The notes: a model not told the origin generated them from the letters alone. 64,000 nt of DNA from Cheiracanthium punctorium (GCA_038373885.1 JAWZYV010013530.1:744001-808000); one strand, 5' to 3'; counted from the stretch's first letter, positions 45,901-58,429 are shown. Program-made: numbers and translations.

Positions 45901-46869
45901 GAGATACAGGTCATGTCTTTATTTTTCAAACGACTTTTTCTTTCAATGTATAGTATTATAGAAAGTATACTATATTATTATACGTATAGTAATGTTCTAT
46001 AATATTACAGTGGAACCTGCTAAAGTGATCACCTTGGTAAAGAGACCACCTGTCTAAAGTGAACTTATATGAAATTTCATTGTAACTCAAAAAAAAAAAA
46101 AAATGTATGGGAAAAAATATCCTGTAGAGTGACCACCTGCAAAAACTGTATAGTGACCAGATAATCTGCCAAATTTAAGTTTTTTAACCTGTCAAACGTG
46201 ACCATTTTCCACTATAAACTGCCACTTAAATATAAAACACATTCAGATAATATAGATCCCTTTTCAGTTGTTTAACACAAGATTTGATCTCAACACTGAT
46301 TCTCTCTTCTGTAACACTTGTTCTCAATAGATGAATAAATAATAATTAAAAAAAATTAGATAAATAAATTAATAAGGAAAACTTGTTTTAGTCTAGATTC
46401 TTTTATCTTTCCGTTGATGCTAAAATTGATTCAGCATGGTTTCCAGTAAGTGTGTGGGATGCAGTTAATCACATATTTACAATTAGGGGAGAAGGGGGCA
46501 CCTTTCAACAATTTTTACTTGAGAATTATTTGTAAAGTAATACTGCTTTAGAAACTCAAGTTCTAAGTACCACTGACTAAATTCATATTTGAGGTATCTT
46601 CTCAATTTTTGTCATAATTTCTAGACAAAGGCAAAATACCAAATTTTGTATTTTTAATGTGGCATGCAGTTCGTTGAAATCTGCCCCTCCCGGGGGGCAG
46701 TTATCGACGGTAGGGGGGGGGTACATTTCAACAATAGAAAAAACTACTAATTTCCTACATTTTACCAAAATAAACTTTATTTACTAAATAATATAGTGGA
46801 CAAATTAATATAGGGGATTTTTTTATGTCCTATCTACATTTTATCTTAAATTAAATCAAAATTTATGAA

Positions 46870-47140
46870 AAATGTCATTGCAAATACAGCTCGAGTTGTC
46901 CCTCCTCTTAAATTTGGTTGAGGCAGTTTCATTTTAATATCATTTCGTTCTATGCTACTAATGTCCTCCTTTTCGGGAAAATAAAATTTCCAAGAATCTT
47001 CTTTCTTTCTCATGAACTTCACCTTATAGCCCTCTTCTTCTCTTTCTTCAATTTTCCCTACAAACAGTACTTTTTTCTTCTTTTCACAATGTTCAGCGAG
47101 AACAAAGTCATTAATTTCTATTATCAGTTATTTCAAACAA
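46870..47140 (-). pseudogene. C-terminal remnant of a pogo-like transposase
   Basis: With no start codon, the - strand frame reads EINDFVLAEHCEKKKKVLFV, then GKIEEREEEGYKVKFMRKK, EDSWKFYFPEKEDISSIE and NDIKMKLPQPN. A FVG.I....Y.VKF.RK pattern followed by F..KEDIS is what I recall at the C-terminus of arthropod pogo/CENP-B-type transposases. Stops precede it and the catalytic part is not readable upstream. Placement inside the TA-flanked element supports the reading. Confidence 0.5.
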
Positions 47141-50100
47141 ACTCCATTTGTTCTTCAAGCTCTGTAGTAGTAGATATCAAAAGGCCTTCACACTCTGATT
47201 CATCGTGTAAAGAAACATCTGCACACTCGCTGTCAAGATTCAAAAAACATTATTTTTCTTGACTTTAGTTTGGTTTTATTAGAGACTAATTTCCTTTTTC
47301 TTTCAAACCTTTTAATAGTTTCTTTTTCAATTAGATTCTTTTCAGGTGTTTCGGTGAATATTTTTGATTTCCTTTTTTTCCCTCCACCCTTTTTTTGCAA
47401 CTGCTTTCAGGTAAGGCCTCGCATTTACAGATATTATTACTGTAGGCTTATTTTCAATTACCTGTGGCAGTGTACAGAAAGTAGGATTTTCTTTACTTGT
47501 GCTTGGAAGGCTTTTTCTGCTTAGAGCAACAATAGACCTTAAAGAACAAAGTTGAATGTTCTAAATGTAACAACCCTGATTAATAACCCTACTATAGACT
47601 GTTATAGGCTTAATCTTATCATGCTTCATGTAGCCTAAAATTATCTTGAAACTTTTTAATTTAAGCTAGGTGTTGATCTAAAAAATTAAGTCAATTTTCA
47701 AAATTACTTAACTGAAAAATGTTAAGGGGCACCTTTCAACCCTGTTGAAATGTACCCCCTAAGCTCTGTTGAAATCTGCCCCAGGTGCAGACATTTTGGT
47801 TAAAGTATTGTCAACAATTAAAAAAAAAAAAATACTTGGGACTTATTGATAGTTTATTTTCTTATGCTTTTAAATACACTATTAGGTGAATAAATATAAC
47901 TTACCTGAATAAAACAGGGTTGCAACGCAACCGGGAAAACTCAGGGAATTTAGAAATCACGAAAAAAAACGGGAAAACTCAGGGAAAATAAGGAATTTTC
48001 ATGAAAACCGGGAAAGTACAGGGAAAAATATATTTGCAGCGAAAAATTCATTTATATTTTTTAATTAATACAAATTTTAAATTTTTGTTTGGGAACGATT
48101 ATGCCTGTATTTCGTATTTCAGTAAAAAGTGAGATCACGAACCATAACCTGCGCCTAGTTTATTGAAAAGCCGTATTCACGCCAGTCGAAGCGATTGATT
48201 GGCACCAGTGGTATGCCTATGCATCTAAGAGAGCTCACTAGAGAAAGGGTATTCCCCTTTTCCCCTCTCAGCTCCGCTCTGTCATATAATCTCTCTATGG
48301 AACATTCCTTTAGAAAGGGCGATATTCCCTTTTGCGCTGCCTCCTAGTGGAATTTCCCCTTCTAGTTCTTCCCCATCTGCTTGTATGTGGGCACTGCTAG
48401 ACACATGCCGCGTGTTTGTTTTACTGTTTCTCGCTGTTTAGTCTTGCTGTCACCTCGTGTGTACTGTTTTTTGTTTTTGTTGTTGTTGATTGCTTTGGAG
48501 ACAAATCCATATTTAAAAGAATTGTTTGTTTTTTATTATTTAATATGAGTGCATCTAAATATACGAAGTCGACATTTAACCTAGATTGGACTGATCCATC
48601 CATTCAACCCGAAATTTCCAAGTGGATTGAAGAATTACCAAAGGATCCATTTTCAGCTTATTGCAAGTTATGCAAAAAAAAAAATTAGCCTCAGCAATAT
48701 GGGGAAGCAAGTGGTAACGAGCCATGCTGACAGTGCGAAGCATAAGAAAGTGCTCTCGCAGCGTTCGCAGACAGTTTGTCCTCAGCTTTTTTCCCAAGCC
48801 GACTGCCGGAAATGAAAATTCGACTGCCACTGTGGATTCATCAAAACCAACATCATCGTTTTCGAAAGAAGTAAGATTGCCAGATTTTATTATGCAAGAT
48901 TAGTGCTTAAAAGCAGAAATTATCTGGGCTATGAAACTTGTTATGTCCCACACTTCTTTTAATGCTTTTTCTGATGCAGCTGGACTGTTTTGTGTAATGT
49001 TCAGTGATAGGGAAATAGCAAAGAAATGCACACTAGGACGTGCTAAAATGTCCTATTTGATTTGTTATGGGCTAGCCCCATATTTTAACATTGCATTACA
49101 GAAAGCGGTCAAAGAAACACCTTTTGTTTTATGTTTTGATAAGGCCTTGAATCGGGTTGCCCAGAAATGTCAAATGGGCATAATCATTAGATACTGGTGT
49201 GATAACACAAATAGAGTATCAACTAGATACTGGAATTCAGTGTTTTTAGGTCGAACTACAGCAGAACTTTTTGAAAAATTCAAGGAAGGAACTGCAAATT
49301 TAGACTTTAAATTATTGTTGCAAATTAGCATGGATGGACCCCATGTGAATTTGATATTTTTAAGACATATTAAAGATGAACTCTTATCAGAAAGTAATTG
49401 CGAGTTACTTGATTTAGGCACCTGTGGATTGCATATTATACATGGAGCTTTTCAATATGGACATAAGTTCACAAACTGGAAGCTAGATGCTATCTTAAGA
49501 GCAATCTATGGTCTGTTTAAAGACAGTCCCGCTAGGCGGGCAAATTATATTTCTATTACTGGTTGCTCAAAGTTTCCTTTGAAGTTTTGTGCCATTCGCT
49601 GGGTAGAAAATGTCAGCGTATGCGAACGGGCTCTTGAAGTCTTTGAACATGTAAAGCAATATGTTGAAGACAGTAAAAAGTCTTTGCCTGGCACTATCAC
49701 ATGTGATAATGTCACTAAAGCTTGCTTGGATAAACTGATACTAGCAAAAATCAGCTTTTTTTTCTTCCGTAGCATATATTTTGGAACCTTTTTTGAAGAA
49801 ATTTCAAACATCCAAGCCTATGGTACCTTTTTTATATGAAAATTTGTTCCAACTTGTTAGGCAGTTGATGAAGAAAGTTGTTAAGGATCGCGTCTTAGAA
49901 GATATTAGCTCATTGGAAAATCTTTTTTCCATTGATATGGAAGATCCTAATAATCTTCGACTTGGAAGAAATATTGATGTTGGGGGTGGTTACCTTAAGG
50001 TATCTTAATATGAGTGGAGGTTCAGAAGGTCAGAAAGCAGACTTTTTGAATGACTGCTTAAAGTTTGTAAAAGAGGTGATAAAATTTTTTTTTGAAAGGA

Positions 50101-50399
50101 CTTCAAAAAAGTATGCTGTTGTGAGAGCAGCCTCATGCTTCAACCCTACTCTTCTGCAAAGTAACCCTGTATTGTGTGGAAAGCACATGAAAGAATTGCT
50201 TGAAATTTTATTTTCAAATGAGAAGATTTCCCCAGCTTGTGCTGAACGGACTAATGTGCAATTTGAAGCTTTTCTTCACAAATTAAAAAATCTGATGTGT
50301 CCAACACATGACTTCCTTGCACGTCCATTAGATCAAAAATATTTTCGACGCACTTCCTCTAAATTTATTTGTTTGAAAGAGATAAAATATCAATAATAG

Positions 50400-52100
50400 T
50401 AAGGTTTAGCGATTTCTAGCCAAATATTTCGATATCGCCAAGCTGAGTTCAATTTGAAAGATTTCCTTCTGACACTTTATTTGGCGATATTTCACCAAAA
50501 GCCGACAAACTTGAGATAGTCAGCGAGATTTTGGGGATAGCCAAAGTAGTCATTGACCACAGACTTTCAATGAATTGAATGCATCTATACACCTCAATGT
50601 ATTCAAAGTCATTTGGCTCACCACGTAAATAAATTCTCAGTCGATTGCTGTCAAAAAAGATATTGAAAACAGTTAGATATTACAATAGTTCTAAATACAA
50701 AGTTAAAAAATCTACGGGTTAAAGTTTTAGAGTTATACAAAATAGAAAATAATTTTTGGCGCCAAATTTGGCGATATTTCGGCGAAACTCGTCAATGTCG
50801 ACGACATTTGGCGAGATTTTAAGCATAAACCAAACAATGACAGATTATCGCCAAATTTGGCGATATTTCGCCAAAACTCGCTCAGAACGATGACAAATGG
50901 CGATACTTTGGGCATGGACCAAATGACTGACTATCGCCAAATTTGGCGATATTTCGCCAAAACTCGCCAAGTTCGAGGACAGACGGCGAGATTTTGGGCA
51001 TGTACCAAACAATGACTGTCTACAGTTGTATTATAATGAAGATGTCCATAGACATTAAGGTACTGAAATTCTTTTCGGTGGTCCTGTCAATAAACTCTCC
51101 AGTAGATTGGAACCAAAAATCGAGATGCACAACTAGATGTTACAACATTCTTATATATGAAATTTCATAATAGTTTTTGAGATTTGAGAGTTAAATATGT
51201 ACACACGTACACCAAAAGTCGCCAAGCTTGGCGACTTTTGGCATAGTTCTTGAGGGAGGCACGTGACCGTGGTCGGACCATTACCTAACTTATGTGGTAG
51301 GACGGTATTGCGCTTGAAATGGATGAATGCCCCTAAAATTGCTATTGACCGTAATGTATTGGAAATCTTTTGAGTGTTCCTGTAGCAGAACTATAAATGA
51401 TAAAGACACTTTTTTTAATGGAGAAATTCATTTTCTAACTCTTTACAGCATATATCACTTCTGAGTTGTTTGAAATAGCCCAATACCTCTAAAAAACGCT
51501 TTGATGAATTTCGGCCCATAGAGCGTAATGTATTTCGAATCTTTTGGGCGGTCCTGTAGATAAACTATTCAGTCGAATGGAACCGAAAGGGGAGGTGCAC
51601 AACTAGATGTTACAACTATCCAAAATATGAAGTTTCGACATTCTACGCCTAATAGCTTTTGAGTTAGGCGAGTTTAATGAATTTCGGCCCATAGAGCGTA
51701 ATGTATTTCGAATCTTTTGGGCGGTCCTGTACATAAACTATCCATTCGATTGCCTCCAAAAGGGGAGGTGCACAACTAGATCATAGAACAATCCTAAATA
51801 TCAAATCTCAACATTCTACGACCAATAGTTTTTGAGATATGCGAGTTACATGCATACGTACGTACGTACGTACAGACGGCATGGAAAAACTGGCCACAGT
51901 AGACTCGCCACTGGTCAAAATGAGTTGCAGACGAGTTAATAGGATCGTGCATGCTAGCCTACGATGAGATGCATCGAAAAAAATTTTTAAATTAAATTTA
52001 GGGGTAGTCAAAATCGGTTTTTATGTCGAAATTTGGCCCCCAAAATTTTTCGGGATCACATTACTTCCTTATACTACGTACAAGGAAGTAAAAATGATGA
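50400..52100. repeat. Satellite-like insertion in the hAT transposase
   Basis: Contains the 88-bp array 50757-51010, then two or three diverged copies of a phrase set: GGCCCATAGAGCGTAATGTA, GGTGCACAACTAGAT, TTTTTGAGAT (about 51000-51850). TACG repeats lie at 51854-51872. The right end ACTTCCTTATACTACGTA next to TACAAGGAAGTAA is partly self-complementary and looks like an element end. Confidence 0.65.
50757..51010. repeat. 88-bp tandem repeat with GCCAAATTTGGC core
   Basis: GCCAAATTTGGCGATATTTC starts at 50761, 50850 and 50936. Each unit also has AAACTCG(C/T)C, a GGCGA string and CATG/CATAAACCAAA. The core is a 12-bp perfect palindrome. Confidence 0.85.
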
Positions 52101-53201
52101 CAAATACAAATCTGCAATAGCCACTTTCACAGAAGAAATGAGGTTGGATGATTTTTTTTTTTCTCTTTTCTAAACAATGAAGAATTTCCAGATCTCTGGA
52201 CAGTTTTAAAATTAGTTTTGACATTTTCGCATGGTAATGCTTCTGTTGAGAGTGGCTTTAGCATCAACAAAGACATGCTAGTAGAAAACTTAAAAGAAGA
52301 TTTCTTAATAGGATTGAGGACTGTTTATGATGCTGTCAAATCACATGAAGGTGTTTTAAATGTTCCTTTATCTAGAGACTTGCTTCAGTATGCAAAATCT
52401 GCAAGGAGTCGATACCATGATGCCTTGCAGAGAAAGAAAGATGCTCAACAAAAGTTGCAAGATGAAGAAACAAATAAACGAAAAGTTTCTGAGCAGATCA
52501 AAATTTTACAAAAGAAAAAACAGAAAATTATAGAGGAACAATCTGCAGAATTGTCCAACATCAACCAACAGATTTTGGAATTAAAAAAAAATTAATAAAT
52601 AAATCTTAAGATTTACTAGTGAGTGTTTATTTTATTAAAAATTTACTTTTTTTCCCAATGAGCAGGCACTTGTTCATCAATCATTTTGCTATTACTAAGG
52701 ACCAAACTGCTGGCAATATAAGTAATAATTTTAATTTACAGGGATAAAAATCTTCCATGGATTCACGGAATTCTGCATTTTAATTATTTCCATTTTTACT
52801 TAAAAACAACATGTAGATTATATAATCACGGCAGAATTCCGAATCTCGTATCTGCCAACTCAAGTTCAATCTTTTTGGTAAATGAGTATTTCCTTTTCAG
52901 TATTTATTTATAAACATTTCTAATGCAACTACAAAATACTTAAATGCTTATTTAAATTTATGTTTATAAATTTCTTGAATTTAAATGCTTCTGAAACTTC
53001 GTATGTTAAAAAATCATGACGGAGATTTAAATAAGACATTGATTTGCATAGATTGACTATGAGAAAAAGAACTGCTTTTCTTTTAAGTAAAGGTAAATGC
53101 AGTTTTTAATATTTATTTTTTAATTAAATTAAGAATCTTTGTCAATGAAACTAATTACACTGCAATATAATTTTTACTCTATTTCTGATGGAAGTTTTGC
53201 C

Positions 53202-53241
<40 letters not shown>

Positions 53242-53959
53242 GATAATAATAATATTAAACCTTCCAAATCAGCCTTTTTATGTTATTTTATTTGTACATA
53301 AAAAGAGATTGTCTGAAATCCATTCATGAAATTGTTTATCTTGACCTTAGATTTATGGGGAATTTGCTTAAAATCCTCTTTTAAAATAATGATAGCCTGT
53401 TTTTCTATTGAACACTCTCTATCTAAAATTGATTATTAAATACTTATTTATGCATGAGTACTGGGAATTATTTTAATCAAGATAAAAATAATTAATTTGG
53501 TGTGTGATTGATATTTTATGTAAAAAAGTGTGTGATGCTCATCGAAATATTTTAAGTTAAATTCAAGCTTACACACTTTTCCTCTTTTTTTTCTCTTCAT
53601 ACATTCTCATCCCTAAATTTAATTAAGTTGATAATTTTAATTTAGTTAAGCTAATAATCAATGTGATATTATTTAAAGATGCACAACTATTTAAAATATT
53701 AGGAGATGATACTATATTGCATTATATGCCGTTATTGTGCTATGTCGTGTTTGTCCCCTTTTTTGATCATGAAAAGGACAGGGAATTTCATTTCAGGATT
53801 TGAGTAGCAACCCTGTAAAAGATTACTGATTAACTATTTCAAAATCAAAATTCTCTTTTCACTTTTGGGGTGTTAGTACTTCTTCCAATTGAACACAACT
53901 GTTCTAAAAAGAAGTGGCTAAAAACTGAATGTCAGCAGTTACTCGTAATAAAAGCTTAT

Positions 53960-54664
53960 AGGCTGGCATCTGAATCATCTATTACTTATGACTGCTTAGG
54001 ACAAATGGCACAGTAACTTCTCATTTTGTCTCTGCTGTTCTGTGCATTTGTGGTTGCTCCCATTTCTCAGTAGGTTTGGCTGAATTAAGAAGGGGCTATT
54101 CTTTGTGTTGTGTACTGTGTGCAAAGTTAGATTGTATAATATTTTTATCATGTGCATACAAATGCTGCTGATGTTTGCTAGAATACAATGTAGAATGTGT
54201 ATTCCTTGTAATGCTAAATATTTCGTTGTTTATGCATAGGATTGCCGGGTTTTACTTAGTTCTAAAGAATATGGAAATTTTTACCAATAGCTTGTGTGCT
54301 GACAATAGTATAAAAAACTTATCTTGGAACTATCAATCAGTGAAGTGGTCCCAAAAATTCTTTTACTCCTGCAAAGATCTCTCATAAATCCAGATTTTTT
54401 TATAGGTGAAATAGAATATTAAACCATGTTTCATATACTAAATGTAATTCATTGTTTATGCTATAATTGAGAGGGAGCATAATTTTGATTACCATAATGC
54501 TATCATAATTTCATTATCCGAGAGTGGGGCACATAAATAAATAGTAGTTACTCAGTACTTATCGTATGTTTATTTTTTGCGATAACCTGGATATTCTTGA
54601 AAAATCACCTGGGGGGGGGGGGAAACTCTGGGAATTTCATTTTGAGAAATGAGTATGAACCCTG
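53960..54664. repeat. ~700-bp dispersed repeat, copy 1 (hAT-like right end)
   Basis: Closely similar in direct orientation to 61900-62640: AGAAGGGGCTATTCTTTGTG, TTCTAAAGAATATGGA, and TTACTCAGTACTTATC are shared. It ends GAGTATGAACCCTG, the reverse of CAGGGTTCATAC seen at 44222. The left end is not found. Confidence 0.8.
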
Positions 54665-55549
54665 TCATTGTGCATTATTAGAAGTCCGATATTCGAGTTG
54701 TTGAAAGTTGCCCCATGTTTAAAATGTACCCCCCTCTCCTACTTGTGATGAAGTTAATCACACATTTATGCATACTTCTGATTTCCCTTACCTATCTAAA
54801 TGTAATAATCTTGCCATTTTAAATCTCCCATTTGTCAATAATGCTATTCAACTGTTTCATTTACTTTGGTTTTAGCCTTTGTAATGCATTTTGTTGACAT
54901 CTGTAGTCTGACTATATTTTTCTTCCTTTCCCACGGGATTACAATAATTTTGTCTAGGCTACAAAAACTATATTCTGATCACCCCTGTGGCGAATCACAT
55001 TGAAATTTTGCCAAACATGTATAAAGCCTAACATTTCTTTTCATTTTTTCAACCTGGCGATTTATTTGGCGACCGGCCCTTTTATAACTTTGCTGCTACA
55101 GAATAGTGTGTTATCTAAACAATGCGTTCTTGATGTACACTAGTGGAAAATTGTATCATGAACTATATTTGTGCAAACATGAAAACTCAAACATTCAAAC
55201 TGTACTTTAGTAATATGTCAAGCTGCAAAATGGAAATTTATATTTTTTATTCATATTTATTACTTTTTATTATTCATTGTGACCAAGAAGTATTAAAATA
55301 CATATTGAAACGTAAGTATAAGGAAGTTGCACACAATTTGTATGCAATGTTCATTTTAATGTTTCAGTATTTTACTCCATACATTCTTCTTTTTTGTTCA
55401 TGGATATTTATTGATTTTGAGATCTTGTTATAAATAAACTGTAGAGTGTTTGTGCAAGTGTTATTTAAATTTTAAGCATAAACAAATTTATTAAAGTGCT
55501 ACCTTTGTAAGGTGACCAGTTTTGTCATTCCCGAGGGTGGTCACATTAG

Positions 55550-56439
55550 CAGGGTGTCTACCATCATGCTAAGGTCACGAAAGTCACGGAAAAGTCAAGA
55601 AATGGGGGGGGGGAAAGTCACGAAAGTCAAGAAAAGGTCAAGAAATGAAGCACTAGGTCACGATTTGCGACTCAACTACCCTTTTTCTGTTTCATACAAA
55701 TTCTTAGTTTCTACTTTTTTGTGCTAAGTTCATTGAGAAAAATTATTTTATGTATCTTCTTAACCTCCTTAATTCGTATTTTGATTTCATGAGTGATTTC
55801 CTGTGAGAAAGGAAGTTGATTTGTTTATCCTCGTATCAATGGTATGTGTATGGAGGGGGGCATCTGCTGAGTGTCTGCTCTTCTCCCTCCCGACCTGAGG
55901 CAAGGATTAAAACTGTTCGCTGTAGCTTCAGGTCGTAAAATATCTCGTTAGAGAAACAATCTGTCATTCAGAAGAATAGTTATAATAATAAATTATTTCC
56001 TACTGTAAATAGTGCTTTACGTGTTTTATAAAGGCTGTAAGTAATTAATAAACACCACTTGCTTATTTCTTATTTTTTTCATGTTTTCAAAACGTATGCC
56101 AATTACCTTTTATGAAGATACAGCACACCGCTGTCCACACAATGTAGCACTTCTAACGGCATTTAAAGGTGTTCCAAAAGCTTTTGGTCAGATATGGACA
56201 CTCTTTCCTTCCTAACAAAATAGCTGGGTAACAGGAACTGATCCCCCAGCTCCCGTCGAGGAGGGAAAGGGGAGTGTCTTTCAAAATATGGGTAGACACT
56301 TTTTAGACGAAATGGCATATACACCATTCTGAATCTCTAGCATGATGTATTTTTGATATTAGTTTCGTATTTGTTATGGTCAAGAAAAAGTAGAGAAAAG
56401 GTCAAGAAATCAAGCTTACTTTTTGTGGTAGACACCCTG
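55550..56439. mobile_element. hAT-type non-autonomous element, 890 bp
   Basis: Perfect 14-bp ends CAGGGTGTCTACCA and TGGTAGACACCCTG; flanks ATTAG (55545-55549) and ATTAA (56440-56444). Repeated AGGTCA(A/C)GAAA strings near both ends. The stretch 55800-55995 is the reverse complement, with divergence, of part of the element at 25340. It is inserted in the right end of the outer pogo-type element. Confidence 0.85.
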
Positions 56440-56601
56440 ATTAAGCAGGTTCCACTGTATTTGTATTATATAACAATTATATTATACAAGTACTTGAATA
56501 ATTCATTGCTAAACAAATCAAATGCTTTCAATACAAGTGATGGTGTAAATGGCTGATGGAGTGGGAAAAGTGAGAGAACTGGTCTTCAATGTCAGAACTT
56601 T

Positions 56602-57357
56602 AGGGTCATTCCATGTCAAATCAACACACTGATTCAGACTTGATTTCTCTGATTTTCCAGATTTTTGGTATTCAGTAATATATCATTGAGTTATAAAAGA
56701 ATACCAAATTTGAGTTCTGTAGCACAGTTATTTTTGAAGTTATTAATTTTTTAAAGATTTCAATTTTTATGAAAAAAAATCATTTTGGCACCTTCAGATG
56801 CCTATAGGCTGGCAACCAGTGATGGTATTAAGCTGAGAGTGGTCTCATTTTAAAGCTATTGAATGGGGCTTTAATATGATATGCCACAAGATAGGGGTTA
56901 CAATTTTAAAAAATTGAAAATTTTAAATTTAAATTTCTCTAAAAGTGACAATTTAAAAAATTCCAAAATATTATCAAATATAGTTTGTAATGTCTTAATA
57001 CATACCGCAAAATTCTATCATGGGATCTCAATGGGATTAGAAGATACTGGGCTTCAGAAATACACATGTTGTGTTTTGCTTGTTTCATTGAAATGTGTCG
57101 CTTGTTTCATTCAATGAAATATTCAAAATTTTCTGAAACGATACAAATTCTGGTATTTTTACAACACGTGTGTTTTTGAAGCCCAGTATCGCCTGATCTC
57201 ATTGAGATCCCACGATAGAATTTTGCTGTATGTATTAAGATATTACAAACTATATTTGATAATATTTTGAGATTTTTAAAATAATCACTTTTTGAAATTT
57301 TAAATTTTACAATTCTTTAAAATTGTAACCCCTATCTTGTGGCATATCATATTAAAG
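56602..57357. repeat. GGGTCATTCC-type element end followed by a ~490-bp hairpin
   Basis: GGGTCATTCCATGTCAAATC (56602-56621) matches the ends of the 4.1-kb element at 30711. From 56870 the sequence folds: 56870-57073 and 57161-57357 are inverted copies (for example TGATATGCCACAAGATAGGG and its complement). No closing end of the GGGTCATTCC type was found, so the element is probably truncated. Confidence 0.75.
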
Positions 57358-57380
57358 TAATATTTTTTGAGTGGGAATTA

Positions 57381-58427
57381 CAGTACAAAGCCGAAAATCC
57401 GGAATGGACGGGACTACGGCGATTCCGGATTCTCGGATTTTCCGGAATATTGGTCCAAAAAAAAAAAAAAAAAGTAGCGGCTACTTCATGGATTACGGGG
57501 TCTCGCCGTGAACTATGTATTTTTATAACGTTTTTCGAAATCGCCGCGATCCGTAGGTTGTACTGTGGAAATTGTTCAATTGAATTCACTTTAAAAAAAA
57601 AAAAGAAAAGAAAAAAAAGGCGCCCTACTAATTGCCGCGTATATATTGCTTGCCCAATAACGTGAACGTAGTCACAACTTAAAATTAAAAAAAATCTTCC
57701 AGTATCAAAGGATAAAAAGATATAACAGCAATTTTTATCATCATCCCATGCACTAAAACACTGATTGTGGGTGCGCAGACGTTCCCCCCCTTCACCGGAG
57801 TGACTGGAGCCGGTTTGTCTGTGACTGGAGCTTTCGCTTTCCAAACAAGTTGTTACATTCTTGTCTTCATTGCACGTGCTTACTGATATTTTTATTTATG
57901 CGTTTTTTTAAACAAGGCTTCCAATGGTATTTAGGCTAATGTATGTTTTTACTGCAGACTTGAATGATGTTATAAAGAGTTTAATTAATTTCTTTGCCTC
58001 CTTAGAAAGAATAACATTAAATTAAAAATAATATCTCTACCGATTATTAAAGCTTAAATGCTTTACAGTAACAGGAAAGTGTCTCCACCCCCCTTTTTGC
58101 GTTTCTGTTTGGAAATAACAGTTAAATCTTTGGAATGCAAAGAAGGAAAGTTAGGTCACGAGTCAGATTTTACCCTGAGGTTTTGGATATATATATATGC
58201 TATACTATATATATATATATGTGTGTGTGTGCGTGTGTATATATATAGATATATATATATTGACGCTATTGTTATGATAACAAACTAGTTTAATGCTTGA
58301 GCATCCTGTAGTTTATTTATTTATCTATTTTTATTTTTTGTGGGAAGGGAAAAAACTGAAATCCAAAAAATGTCCGGTTTTTTGGTCTTTCCGGTTTTTA
58401 GGTGTCCGGATTTTCGGCGCTCTACTG
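57381..58427. mobile_element. TA-flanked non-autonomous pogo-type element, 1047 bp
   Basis: Left CAGTACAAAGCCGAAAATCC and, reverse-complemented, right CAGTAGAGCGCCGAAAATCC, with TA on both outer sides (57379-57380 and 58428-58429). Contains a TA/GT microsatellite at about 58187-58262 and A-runs. No transposase. Confidence 0.82.
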
Positions 58428-58429
58428 TA

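Larger units (their letters stand above)
48545..52595 (+). pseudogene. hAT transposase, broken and split by an insertion
   Basis: Starts MSASKYTKSTFNLDWTDPSI; a BED-like zinc finger (YCKLCKKK...SHADSAKHKK) is cut by a frameshift at an A-run near 48680. The core frame (48931-49839) holds VLCFDKALNR (first Asp) and SMDGPHVNLIF (second Asp). Later frames 49781-50008 and 49932-50396 continue the helical domain. After an insertion (about 50400-52100) the C-terminus resumes with LTFSHGNASVESGFSINKD, the dimerisation motif and catalytic Glu, then a Lys/Gln-rich coiled coil to 52595. All key motifs survive but at least four frame breaks and the insertion disable it. Confidence 0.9.
47915..53815 (+). 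mobile_element. hAT transposon, 5.9 kb including an insertion
   Basis: Starts CAGGGTTGCAACGCA and, reverse-complemented, ends CAGGGTTGCTACTCA. TAAAA flanks both sides (47910-47914 and 53816-53820), a 5-bp duplication. Repeated CTCAGGGAA and GGGAAA strings follow the left end. It contains a broken transposase (48545-52595) split by about 1.7 kb of satellite-like DNA, and a 36-base A-run at 53203-53238. Confidence 0.82.
46486..54739. mobile_element. Second TA-flanked element nested in the first
   Basis: Left GGGGAGAAGGGGGCACC and, reverse-complemented, right GGAGAGGGGGGTACA. TA lies on both outer sides (46484-46485, 54740-54741). CCTTTCAAC and GTTGAAA strings recur near both ends and at 47735-47785. 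It carries the transposase tail 46870-47140 on the - strand and hosts the hAT 47915-53815. Confidence 0.65.
46008..56457. mobile_element. Outer pogo/Tigger-type element, hosting nested insertions
   Basis: Perfect 14-bp ends CAGTGGAACCTGCT and AGCAGGTTCCACTG, each next to TA (46006-46007 and 56458-56459), the target of Tc1/mariner/pogo elements. Its own sequence is 46008-46485, about 54740-55549 and 56440-56457; GTGACCA strings recur in both ends. No transposase of its own was recognised. Confidence 0.85.

Noticed and set aside
50757..51010. CRISPR-like regular repeats
   Set aside because: Units are contiguous 88-bp satellite monomers with no unique spacers, in a eukaryotic sequence.
47915..54664. 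Pairing the hAT left end at 47915 with the CCCTG end at 54664
   Set aside because: The end at 53815 matches better and gives TAAAA on both sides; flanks at 54665 do not match.
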